A stretch of DNA of 64,000 bases, from NCBI RefSeq assembly GCF_000428985.1, contig NZ_AUAZ01000004.1, positions 1 to 64,000 on the forward strand, given 5' to 3'. The position numbers and the translations under genes are program-made. The DNA is from Marinobacterium litorale DSM 23545. Lineage in GTDB: Bacteria; Pseudomonadota; Gammaproteobacteria; Pseudomonadales; Balneatricaceae. The notes under the pieces are model-generated. The model had not been told where the DNA came from and did no database searches. It saw only the letters and a program-made list of their open reading frames with translations. Positions 9,184 through 18,200 of this stretch are shown here, piece by piece (within the stretch, counting starts at the first letter, position 1; each line of letters opens with the position of its first letter).

Positions 9184-9711
9184 TTACAGCCCCCTCAGCA
9201 AAGGCAGATTTTTATCCTTTTCCGATAACACCGGCCCTACGAGCGGCCAGGGTATTGACAGGGTGGGATCATCCCAGCGCACACCCGCTTCATCCGCAGG
9301 ATCATAATATCCGGTACATTTGTATTCAAAATCCGCTATTTCGCTTAAAACACAAAACCCATGGGCATAGCCTGGCGGTATCCAAAGCTGTTTAGCGTTG
9401 ATATCGGATAACTCAACCGCGACAAACTCACCGAATGTCGGCGACGCCGGGTTCACGTCGGCGGCAACATCGAAAACGGCACCCCGGGCACAGCGCACCA
9501 GCTTACCCTGAGGAGCCCTGTTCTGAAAATGCAGCCCGCGCAGAACCCCCTTTCGGGAACGGCTATGGTTATCCTGGACAAATTCGTCGTCGATACCGAA
9601 GCGACGGTATCGCTCTGCCTGGAAGGATTCCAGGAAAAAGCCCCGCTCGTCACCGTGCACGCGTGGTTCAATAATCAAAACACCTGGCAGCTTGGTTTTG
9701 GTAACGATCAT
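9184..9711 (-). CDS. rmlC: dTDP-4-dehydrorhamnose 3,5-epimerase
   Basis: Double epimerisation of dTDP-4-dehydro-6-deoxyglucose in dTDP-L-rhamnose synthesis. The 175-residue cupin-type protein has the family signature around residues 46-63 (NHSRSRKGVLRGLHFQ, with the catalytic His) and IPPGYAHGFCVLS near 112-124. Length is typical (about 180). It lies three bases after rmlA and one base before rmlD, so the four rml genes read as one transcript. Confidence 0.95.
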   Translation of the reverse strand: MIVTKTKLPGVLIIEPRVHGDERGFFLESFQAERYRRFGIDDEFVQDNHSRSRKGVLRGLHFQNRAPQGKLVRCARGAVFDVAADVNPASPTFGEFVAVELSDINAKQLWIPPGYAHGFCVLSEIADFEYKCTGYYDPADEAGVRWDDPTLSIPWPLVGPVLSEKDKNLPLLRGL

Positions 9712-9714
9712 GAC

Positions 9715-10599
9715 TCAACACCCGCCCAAGCCATCGTCAACCAGTAATGACTTCAAATATTGCCCGTAGCCGGTTTTACTCAGCGCCTCGGCCTGCACCT
9801 GCAGCTCTTTTTCCGATAACCACCCCTGGCGAAAAGCGATCTCTTCCAGACAGGCGACCTTCAGCCCTTGTCTCGACTCAATCGTCTGAACAAACTGGCT
9901 CGCTTCCATCAACGACTCATGTGTCCCCGTATCGAGCCAGGCAAAGCCTCGCCCCAGAAGACTGACATTAAGATCACCCCGCTCCAGATAGGCATTATTG
10001 ACATCGGTTATCTCCAGCTCACCCCGCGCAGAGGGTTTGACGGAACGGGCGATCTCTATCACGTCGTTGTCGTAGAAATAGAGGCCGGTGACGGCATAAC
10101 TGGATTTCGGCTGCAGCGGCTTCTCCTCTATGGATAAGGCTTTACCGGTTTTATCAAAGTCAACCACACCGAAACGCTCGGGATCATGTACGTGATAACC
10201 AAAAACGGTCGCTCCCCGGTTACGGGCCGCCGCCTCTTGCAGCATGGCGCTAAAGCCATAGCCATAAAAAATATTGTCGCCCAAGATCAGGCAGACGGAG
10301 CTATCACCGATAAACTGCTCGCCAATCAAAAATGCCTGGGCAAGTCCATCGGGGCTGGGTTGTTCGGCGTAACTGAGCTCAATACCAAAATCACTGCCAT
10401 CACCCAGCAACTGCTTGAAGTTGGGCAGGTCGTTGGGGGTAGAGATCACCAATATCTCGCGGATCCCAGCCAGCATCAGTACCGACAGGGGATAATAGAT
10501 CATCGGTTTATCGAAGATGGGGAGCAGCTGCTTCGAGATACCCCGTGTGATCGGATATAAACGGGTACCTGATCCACCAGCGAGAATAATACCTTTCAT
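9715..10599 (-). CDS. rmlA: Glucose-1-phosphate thymidylyltransferase
   Basis: Makes dTDP-glucose from glucose-1-phosphate and dTTP, the entry and normally feedback-controlled step of dTDP-L-rhamnose synthesis. The 294-residue nucleotidyltransferase has [11 protein letters not shown] at residues 8-18, [18 protein letters not shown] just after it, and the GDNIFYG motif. Length is standard (about 290). Its ATG overlaps the rmlB stop by four bases (ATGA), indicating translational coupling. Confidence 0.96.
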   Translation of the reverse strand: MKGIILAGGSGTRLYPITRGISKQLLPIFDKPMIYYPLSVLMLAGIREILVISTPNDLPNFKQLLGDGSDFGIELSYAEQPSPDGLAQAFLIGEQFIGDSSVCLILGDNIFYGYGFSAMLQEAAARNRGATVFGYHVHDPERFGVVDFDKTGKALSIEEKPLQPKSSYAVTGLYFYDNDVIEIARSVKPSARGELEITDVNNAYLERGDLNVSLLGRGFAWLDTGTHESLMEASQFVQTIESRQGLKVACLEEIAFRQGWLSEKELQVQAEALSKTGYGQYLKSLLVDDGLGGC

Positions 10600-11654
10600 T
10601 TCAGTTTTCCTTTGCGCTCCAGACGATATTCACCGGATATGACGCGGCGCCACCACCAGGGGTTATCCAGGTACCAGTCTAGGGTTTTAGCGAGTCCCGA
10701 CTCAAAGGTTTCTTGTGGCTGCCACCCCAGTTCACCCGTTATTTTACCGGCGTCAACCGCATACCGGCGATCGTGCCCGGGCCGGTCCTGAACAAATGTG
10801 ATCAGATCCCGATATAGCCTGCCACCCGCCAACGGCTGACGCGCATCCAGCAGCTCACAAAGCGTTTCTACCACTTCAAGATTGGTTTTTTCGTTGAGGC
10901 CACCGATGTTATAGGTTTCCCCAACCTTTCCTTCTTCCAAGACTTTGATCAGACCACGCACATGATCGTCTACATAGAGCCAATCGCGAATCTGCTGCCC
11001 GTCGCCATAAACCGGCAGATCTTTTTCAGCCATGGCGGACAACAAAATATGGGGAATCAACTTTTCGGGAAACTGGTAGGGGCCGTAATTGTTGGAGCAA
11101 TTAGTGACCAGAACAGGTAATCCGAACGTGCGATACCAGGCCCTGACCAGGTGATCGGATCCCGCTTTACTGGCTGAATAGGGTGAACTTGGCCGATAGG
11201 GCGACTCCTCGGTGAACAGAGCCTTTGTGCCATCAAGATCCCCGTAGACTTCATCGGTGGATACATGATGGAAGCGAAAACGCGATTGTGCCTGGCCGGG
11301 TAGCTCAGACCAATACAACCGGGCAGCTTCAAGAAGCGAACACGTACCCACCAGATTAGTCGTAATGAAATCCGCAGGCCCTTCTATAGAGCGGTCTACA
11401 TGACTTTCCGCTGCAAGGTGAATAACCGCCGTCGGACGATAGGTCCCAAACAATGCCGTTAGCGCCGCCGTATCGCAAATATCCATACGCTCGAACCAGT
11501 AACGGTTATTGTCCTGCACCGACCGCAACGAATCCGGGTTACCGGCATAGGTCAGTTTATCAATGTTACAGACCTCGTGGTCCGTATGATCAATCAGATA
11601 CCTGACCAGGGCCGAGCCGATAAAACCGCTGCCCCCTGTAATTAACAGTCGCAT
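10596..11654 (-). CDS. rmlB: dTDP-glucose 4,6-dehydratase
   Basis: NAD-dependent conversion of dTDP-glucose to dTDP-4-dehydro-6-deoxyglucose. The 352-residue extended SDR has [12 protein letters not shown] at the N-terminus, [12 protein letters not shown], the STDEVYGD motif near residue 131 and catalytic YSASKAG near 159. AGAGGAA lies three bases before the ATG. It is the first of the four rml genes and follows the glycosyltransferase gene by 57 bases, a gap holding a 12-base tandem repeat. The same intermediate can feed other deoxysugars, but rmlC and rmlD directly downstream make rhamnose the expected product. Confidence 0.96.
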   Translation of the reverse strand: MRLLITGGSGFIGSALVRYLIDHTDHEVCNIDKLTYAGNPDSLRSVQDNNRYWFERMDICDTAALTALFGTYRPTAVIHLAAESHVDRSIEGPADFITTNLVGTCSLLEAARLYWSELPGQAQSRFRFHHVSTDEVYGDLDGTKALFTEESPYRPSSPYSASKAGSDHLVRAWYRTFGLPVLVTNCSNNYGPYQFPEKLIPHILLSAMAEKDLPVYGDGQQIRDWLYVDDHVRGLIKVLEEGKVGETYNIGGLNEKTNLEVVETLCELLDARQPLAGGRLYRDLITFVQDRPGHDRRYAVDAGKITGELGWQPQETFESGLAKTLDWYLDNPWWWRRVISGEYRLERKGKLK

Positions 11655-11662
11655 CTATTCCT

Positions 11663-11690
11663 CTCGGATACTCTTCATCTCGGATACTCT
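11663..11690. repeat. Two direct copies of a 12-base sequence before rmlB
   Basis: CTCGGATACTCT occurs at 11663-11674 and again at 11679-11690, a 16-base period, immediately upstream of the rmlB ribosome-binding site. It may be a tandem duplication or a paired operator; nothing else in the sequence decides this. Confidence 0.6.
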
Positions 11691-11711
11691 GGATAGTTTC
11701 CGTACCGGCTT

Positions 11712-12956
11712 CTATTGTGCCAATGAACCGACCCATTCAAGCTGAGCGGGTAAACAACGGGTGTTCAGATCATAGGTGTCACACGCAAAGGCACGGGCCT
11801 GATTGCCCAACCGGGTCCTTTCCGAGTCGTCATCCAGTAAATCAACAACTTGCTCAACAAGCGCCGCGCCGTCAAAAAAGTTCACCAGGCGTCCGGTTTC
11901 GTTGGGGTGAATCGCTTCCTTCAGGGGCTGGGTATCGCTGGCCACAATCGCACAGCCTGCGCTCATCGCCTCCAGCAAACTCCAGCTCAGCACAAAGGGA
12001 TAAGTGAGGTAGACATGTACCCGGCTGAGCTGTAACAGATTAATGAAGTGGTTGTACGCTAGGTTGCCGACAAAATGGACACGCGACCAATCCGAATCCG
12101 GGATTTGGGGACGCACCTCATTCACGAACTTTTCTTTCCAGCTTTTTGCATCCTTGGGCGCTGCACCGTAGCTGACGCCCTCCCCTCCAACAATCACCAC
12201 CCGTGCCTTGGGTCTTTTTTTCAACAATTCCGGCAAGGCACGCATGAAAATATGAAAGCCCCGGTAGGGTTCCAGGTTACGGTTAACGAAAGTAACCACC
12301 TCACTACTGCGGTCAAGCACAAAGGTGGCGCCGGTACTGGTTTGCATCTTCAGCGCGGCACCCTCATTGGGCACCAACACATTGGTATCGATACCATCAT
12401 GTATCACGCTGATCTGGGAACGAAAGGGCTCGGGGAAGGTACTGGCCTGCCAATGGGTGGGAGAGATTCCACCATCAGCGGTTTCAAAGTGAAGCAGGCT
12501 GTTCAGGTTTTTCAAGCGCAGGCGACAACCGTCATCTTCAAAATCGCGGGCAAACTCGGGGTCAAAGCCCACATCGGCACCCTCCTGGCGGTAGAAAAAC
12601 TCACAATAAACGCCAAGCCGCGCCTGAGGCCAAACCTCCTTCAAAAAAAGGCTCTCGCCCCAGCCCGGGTGGGCAATGATGATATCCGGTACAAAGCCCT
12701 GCGCCTTCAGCGCCTTCGCCGCCCGGTAACAGGCCTCTGCACGCACCACTTTGGTTTCAAAATCAACCAGCCAGGGGTGCACACCGGGCGTGCTGCCCCG
12801 CTGAGCGGAGAAAGGAACGATAGTGACACCGTTCCACTGTGACGGTGGGCTTTTCTTCATGGACATCGCAACAACCTGATGCCCCTGAGAAACCAGGGCC
12901 GGGGCCAGGTGTTTAAACTGACCCGGAAAGTTCTGATGGATAAACAGTATTTTCAT
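11712..12956 (-). CDS. Family 4-type glycosyltransferase
   Basis: 414 residues with a two-Rossmann GT-B fold. The N-terminal part begins MKILFIHQNFPGQFKHLAPAL and contains DIIIAHPGWGESLFLKEVWP, typical of a GT4 subgroup acting in surface-glycan assembly. The C-terminal part has VVTFVNRNLEPYRGFHIFM and the donor-binding region SWSLLEAMSAGCAIVASD near residue 330. No signal peptide is seen, so it should act at the cytoplasmic face. It lies 46 bases after the methyltransferase gene and 57 bases before rmlB, so a rhamnosyl- or deoxyhexosyltransferase is plausible, but donor and acceptor cannot be read from the sequence. Confidence 0.87.
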   Translation of the reverse strand: MKILFIHQNFPGQFKHLAPALVSQGHQVVAMSMKKSPPSQWNGVTIVPFSAQRGSTPGVHPWLVDFETKVVRAEACYRAAKALKAQGFVPDIIIAHPGWGESLFLKEVWPQARLGVYCEFFYRQEGADVGFDPEFARDFEDDGCRLRLKNLNSLLHFETADGGISPTHWQASTFPEPFRSQISVIHDGIDTNVLVPNEGAALKMQTSTGATFVLDRSSEVVTFVNRNLEPYRGFHIFMRALPELLKKRPKARVVIVGGEGVSYGAAPKDAKSWKEKFVNEVRPQIPDSDWSRVHFVGNLAYNHFINLLQLSRVHVYLTYPFVLSWSLLEAMSAGCAIVASDTQPLKEAIHPNETGRLVNFFDGAALVEQVVDLLDDDSERTRLGNQARAFACDTYDLNTRCLPAQLEWVGSLAQ

Positions 12957-13002
12957 CGCTTATTCCAAATGCGACTGGGCAAAGGTTTTGGACTTACCGG
13001 GT

Positions 13003-13608
13003 TTAGCGGGCGCCGGGGAAATGCAGGCTTGCCAACGCCCGCATCTCCTCTTCAGAGCGCTCGCCTTTACTTGCCACCGCCCACAGATCGAAAAATTGAG
13101 GCCGGGCAACAGAGGCCACGGACCTGAACCCCACCGCCTGCAGTGTGGAGGTGAGTACCTTGCGTGTAAAACCGCAGCGATGGGCCATATAGAGATTGCC
13201 CTGCGCCAGCGCCGGACGGTGACCATAGAGAATATCGATGGGCGCGATCCCCCCGGCGGGCGATTGGTAAGCGGGTTCGGTCAACTTATCTTCGGCCACC
13301 AGGGCCGCTACGGATTGCAAATCGGGGCAGGTGATAACGGCAAAGCCATCATCCACCAACACCCTCAAGAACTCCTGCAGCGCCTGAGGCACTTCGTGGG
13401 GATAGAGGTGTTCAATGTTGTGGCTCGAAAACAGCGCGTCGAACGAACCGTCACTAACCGCGCTCATATCGGTCATTGTACCGATGATATCGGGGCTAAC
13501 CTGCTCATTTATATCCAGCCGAACTTCTCCCCACTGCTCCGTATTGAAACCCGACGTTGTCATGTCCTTATGTTTGGGGCCACAGCCTACATGAAGAAAC
13601 TGCTTCAT
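13003..13608 (-). CDS. SAM-dependent class I methyltransferase
   Basis: 201 residues. SAM-binding motif I is FLHVGCGPK at residues 4-12; the acidic motif II is VRLDIN, and SSHNIEHLYPHEVPQAL matches the Methyltransf_11 style seen in polysaccharide clusters. AGAGGAT precedes the ATG. It is the first gene of the leftward operon and diverges from the RTX/DUF4214 gene at 13776. The substrate is unknown; methylation of a glycan or its precursor is inferred from the glycosyltransferase and rml genes that follow. Confidence 0.83.
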   Translation of the reverse strand: MKQFLHVGCGPKHKDMTTSGFNTEQWGEVRLDINEQVSPDIIGTMTDMSAVSDGSFDALFSSHNIEHLYPHEVPQALQEFLRVLVDDGFAVITCPDLQSVAALVAEDKLTEPAYQSPAGGIAPIDILYGHRPALAQGNLYMAHRCGFTRKVLTSTLQAVGFRSVASVARPQFFDLWAVASKGERSEEEMRALASLHFPGAR

Positions 13609-13775
13609 ATCCTCTCCCGGCGTCGAAGTTAGCGATCTATCGGTCTAAAAACATCTGTTTCAGCGGCTGCCAGCATAACACAGACCCGAAATAATTCCGT
13701 GAGCAAAGGTGACAGCGTTTGATAAGATCACCGGATATGGAGCGGACCTATCCGGCTCTATACCCGGAGATCAGG

Positions 13776-14834
13776 ATGCAAATCAGTGCGAATTTTCATG
13801 ACGACACCCGTAACCTTGATACTCAGGAGGGCTATCTGTTATTCGGAGATCCTGACGAGCGCCCTGGCTACTTTTCGGAAAAATCCTGGGAGATCGAAGA
13901 CAACCGGGTTGTGGTCACAAACAAGGGCAACCGGCTTTTCTACTATGTCTTTTTCGGTAGCTTTACGAGTGCCGACAGTACTGACTGGGAAAGCCTGACC
14001 GGCACCGTGAGCACCTTTCTTGAATTGGATTACCTGAATAATATTCAGGGCTACGACAGCATCCGGTTTGACGATGTAAACACCGATATTCAAACCATTC
14101 TAGCCGCTGACTGGCTAAACCTTCTGGCGACTGACGACCTGATAGAAGGCAGCCAACAGGACGATCTGATACAGGGCTATGCAGGTAATGACAGCCTCAC
14201 AGGGGGCCAAGGGCAGGACTATCTTTCCGGGGGCGACGGCCTGGATATTGCCTTCTTTCAGGGGAACCTGTCGGACTATTCGATACAACAGGGCAGCAGC
14301 TCGCGGTTTAACGCCTTCTCGGACAATTACATCGGCCTAATCGACGAGGGCGTTACTGTATCCGACTCTCAACCCAACCGGGATGGAATCGATTTTCTAG
14401 AGAGCGTTGAGCGTCTCTACTTTAACGATTTGGCCATCGCCTTTGATTACGATGGTATTCCGGGGCAAGCGTTTCGGCTCTACCAGGCCGCATTCAGCCG
14501 GGAGCCGGATCTTGAAGGGATGGGATTCTGGATTGCACACCTGGAAAACGGCATGACGATTCAGGATGCCGCTTCGCTGTTTATCGCCTCGCCCGAGTTT
14601 TTCTCCCTGTACGGCAACCCCAGCAACGGCGAATTTATTACCTCACTCTACAACAACGTCCTGGGCCGAGATCCAGAGCCGGCCGGCTACGCCTGGTGGC
14701 TTGACCAAATCAACAACAATCCGGTCTTTACCTGGAATATCGTTATGGTTGGGTTTTCTGAATCACCGGAGAATCAGGCGAACGTACTTGAACTGATTGA
14801 GGCGGGAATAACGTTTGTGGAGTGGGCTTTATAG
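13776..14834 (+). CDS. Small RTX-repeat protein with C-terminal DUF4214 domain
   Basis: 352 residues from the ATG at 13776, chosen because GGAG ends six bases before it; in-frame ATG at 13737 and TTG at 13719 would add 13 or 19 residues. The N-terminal half is acidic and unrecognised. A short RTX stretch near residues 127-165 (GYAGNDSLTGGQGQDYLSGG) suggests calcium binding and type I export. From about residue 230 there is a canonical DUF4214 domain: LYQAAFSREPDLEGMGFWI, then LYNNVLGRDPEPAGYAWWL. There is no Sec signal peptide. It stands alone between the leftward glycan operon and the convergent giant gene. It is probably an exported surface protein related to the two giant proteins through the DUF4214-type module. 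Confidence 0.82.
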   Translation: MQISANFHDDTRNLDTQEGYLLFGDPDERPGYFSEKSWEIEDNRVVVTNKGNRLFYYVFFGSFTSADSTDWESLTGTVSTFLELDYLNNIQGYDSIRFDDVNTDIQTILAADWLNLLATDDLIEGSQQDDLIQGYAGNDSLTGGQGQDYLSGGDGLDIAFFQGNLSDYSIQQGSSSRFNAFSDNYIGLIDEGVTVSDSQPNRDGIDFLESVERLYFNDLAIAFDYDGIPGQAFRLYQAAFSREPDLEGMGFWIAHLENGMTIQDAASLFIASPEFFSLYGNPSNGEFITSLYNNVLGRDPEPAGYAWWLDQINNNPVFTWNIVMVGFSESPENQANVLELIEAGITFVEWAL

Positions 14835-15207
14835 AGGTACGGCGTCAAATAACGCTTTTCAAGGAAATGCCCCACCGGGATAGCTTAAGTATCATGTCAC
14901 TTTTTTAAAGTGGCCGTAAAATGTTTTTTCCACATACCGCGGTTCAGCAGCCACATTCTACACGCCAACGATACCGGTTCATTGCAACCTGTCTGGCAAC
15001 TACAATGTAGGCACTCCTTCACTTAACTTAGCGGCTCCGCCCTGCTTAAACTAGAGGTTGCGGCGTGCCAGCATCATTAATTCGCTCCACACTACTTAAA
15101 CGAAAAAACCCACAACAAAGTTGCGGGCTTTTTTATTAGCAGGCCGTTCCTAGTTCAATTTTAAAGACATCCCCCCTTGCTATAACCACAAGGAGGGAGG
15201 AGCGTCT
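14835..15207. other. 373-base gap between two convergent surface-protein genes
   Basis: I find no gene here. It holds the terminator of the giant gene (15103-15134). A second stem lies directly after that gene's stop, where CCCCCTTG (15172-15179) faces CAAGGAGG (15189-15196); in the leftward transcript it pairs with one G-U. There is also a short CACTTT/AAAGTG hairpin near 14898-14912. A 12-base word at 15002-15013 recurs upstream of the giant gene at 36082-36093. Confidence 0.6.
15103..15134 (-). terminator. Rho-independent terminator of the giant gene
   Basis: Read leftward, CCCGCAAC (15127-15120) pairs with GTTGTGGG (15116-15109) over a three-base loop and runs into six T. The opposite strand also ends in a T run, so it may act both ways. 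It lies about 75 bases after the stop codon. Confidence 0.85.
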
Positions 15208-18200
15208 TTAAGCAATCGAACCAGTTACGTCAGCAGTAACACCGATAAGTATTACTGCCGCATCCCATGTGCCGTTAGTAACGTCGTCGAACAGAATCAC
15301 TGAGTCATCTGCTAACGTGTCACCGTCCGCATCAATGTTATACACCTGTGTTACATCGGTACCTGTGATTGAGGCATCGCGAGTACCTGTACCCAAGTAT
15401 GCGAGTACCTCCGCCAATGTATCAATGTTCACATCAACGGAACCATCGACATAAGTCTTGGTACCGCCACCATTGATATTAGCATCGATTGAATCACCAT
15501 CACCCAGGGAGAAGTCGGTAATCGTATCCTCTCCGGACGTATAGGTGTTCCCAATGAACACGAACGTATCACCTCCGGTTCCACCGGTCAGCTCGTTCGA
15601 TCCAGCACCACCAGTAATGACATCAGCCGAAGCACCACCCGACAGGGTGTCGTTACCCGAACCACCGGTCAGAGTATCTGCCCCAGCGGTACCGGTAGCG
15701 GTGATGGCACCAGCGGTGTAGCTAGAGCCGTTGACTACCAGGTTACCGGTGCTTTCGTTGCTAACGGTAATTCCGGATGCAAAAGCAGTGTTCGCATTTG
15801 CTCCGAGCGTCACGGTTGCAGTGCCGCCTGCGGACATTTCGAGCACATCCATACTCGTCTTGTTCGCAAAGTCGCCATCTACAAGCGTCACATTACCGCC
15901 ACCAATACCGGACCATGCATCGATGGTATCGGTACCCACACCACCAACCATGGTTTGGTTAGCCAGGGAGACACCAGCACCTACATCAACACTGTAGGTG
16001 TTATTGTCCGCCCCACCATCGAGGTAGTCGGTACCACCGCCAGCTCCGACAACAAGCGTGTCATCACCAGCACCGCCCAGAATGGAGTCTGTACCGGCAC
16101 CGCCATCCAGGTAGTCGTTACCATCGGCACCCGCAAGGGTGTCGTTGTTAACACCGCCGATGATGGTATCTGCCAGGGTACCACCGGTAACGCTTACACT
16201 ACCGTTGGTCTGCGCTATACCGTTACCTGCGTCGAAGGCGTCAAAGACGATACCACCCGCGTTCACGATTGACGTCGTGATGTTGAGGTCGTTGTTATCT
16301 CCGCCATCGTTGATGATAGTGAGCTGGCCACCACCATCCGCACCGTAGCTGACTGCATCCGCAGCGTCCTGTGGGCTCTGTGCCAAGTCGGCGTCAACCG
16401 CGTTGTTCGGCGTGTTGTCGAACAGAGTTTCGAACGCCAGTGCAACGTCGTAGCCGGAGGTAGCACCCGCCTGAACGGTATGGGAGTACGCATTACCATC
16501 AATGCTGATCGTGATGACATCACCGACTTCATATTCGGCTCCATCAACAGTTACAGGGTCGAAGGTAACAACACCGTTCGCTCCAGTACCCGCGTTGGTA
16601 ACTGCAGGTGCGTTGTGAGTAGTGAAGGTGGCCGTTCCAAAGGAAACAACCAGCAGATCTCCGGCTCCCAGTTCACCGCTGAGCGCGTCACCAGACTCCT
16701 GGCCCCAATCGGTAATGGTATCGGTCTCGGCACCATTCGCAGCGTTGGAGAATACGAATGTATCGACTCCATTACCGCCACTCAGGGTGTCGTCACCACC
16801 TGCACCAGAAATAGTGTCGTCGCCTTCACCACCACTGATGGAGTTGTTACCGCCATCACCGCTCAGGGTATCGTCGTACTGGCTACCGATGATGTGTTCG
16901 AAGTTTTCGAATGCATCGCCGGCATTAGCCAAGTCGATTGTTACAGGAGCACCACTCACGTTCGCAGCAGTCAGAACGTCAGCCGTTCCCGCACCACCAT
17001 CGACGGAGGCATCTGCCGCGTCATAGTGGACCAGATCATCTCCATCACCCGCGATGATGCTATCCGCACCACTGCCACCGTCCAGAGTATCTGCTACGGA
17101 ACCACCGTTCAGTGTATCTGCGCCTGAGCCACCGGTGAGGGTGTTGTTGCCCAAGGCAACACCGGACACTTCTACACCTGCTGTTACGCCAGTCAGATCA
17201 ACAACTGCCGTAGAGCCTGCGTTGCTGTTGTCGGACAGGTCGATAGCGCGGAACTCATTCAAGTTACCGTCAGCATTGATGGTTACCGCGTGAGTCAGCG
17301 CAGCGGCCGAAGTCGCTGCAACCAGCTGTTCAACTTCGTTTGCCCGCGCCAGCGAGTCAGCGGCAACTACAGTGATATCACCACCGATTACAACGCGGTC
17401 TCCCGCTCCTGCACCGGTATCGTTGATATTATCAACCACGGCGTTTGCAGCCAGGAAGTCGGCATTTGTGGCATAGACGTAGGTGTCTGCATCGACACCA
17501 CCATCCAGCTCGTCCGCGCCTGCTCCGCCATCGATGGTATCGCTACCCGCGCCGCCGGAGATGCTGTCAACCAACGCAGAGCCAGTGAGGATATCCGCAC
17601 CGCCTGCTCCGTTGATAGTAACGGCCTCACCGAGGCTAGAAGCATCGACCGTATCGGCACCTGTTCCGCCCGTTACTGTCAGTGTATCGGTTGCGGCTGC
17701 GGCGTTAGCTGCCAGCGTCAAGCTGTTAGCGGTGCCATCGCCCAGTTCGATCACTTCCATTTCCGTAACATTGGCAAAGTCAGCATCCGCAATGGTCTGA
17801 TCGTCACCGAAGCTCAGAGTGTCGGTTTCCGTGCCACCTTCTACAGTCGCGTCACCAGCCATTTCAGCGGCAGTTGCGAAGTTAAAGGTGTCATCACCGG
17901 CTCCACCGTAGAGTGAATCAGCACCGGCGTTACCGGTCAGCTGGTCATTTCCATCACCGCCGGAGAGTGAGTCAACTACAGTACCGCCAACCAGAGTATC
18001 GCCCTGAGTTGTACCTGTAGCCGTGATGCCAACAGTAGAAGCCGCACCCTGGAGGTTCAGGGTAGTCGCAACGTTGTCATCACCACTTACCGTGATGTTG
18101 ATACCGGTGGCAAACGCTTCATCTGTTTCCGCACCCAAGGTCACGCTATGAGCCGCGGTACCCGCAAAGTCGAGATTTTCGACGTTCAGGTAGTTGGTGA

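Noticed and set aside
12960-13226. Leftward 88-codon frame overlapping the methyltransferase gene
   Set aside because: It is out of frame with the methyltransferase, Arg/Trp-rich and has no support.
12988-13632. 214-codon rightward frame over the methyltransferase gene
   Set aside because: It is antisense to a gene with clear SAM motifs and has none itself.
13719-13775. N-terminal extension of the small RTX/DUF4214 gene from TTG or an earlier ATG
   Set aside because: The ATG at 13776 has the only well-placed ribosome-binding site.
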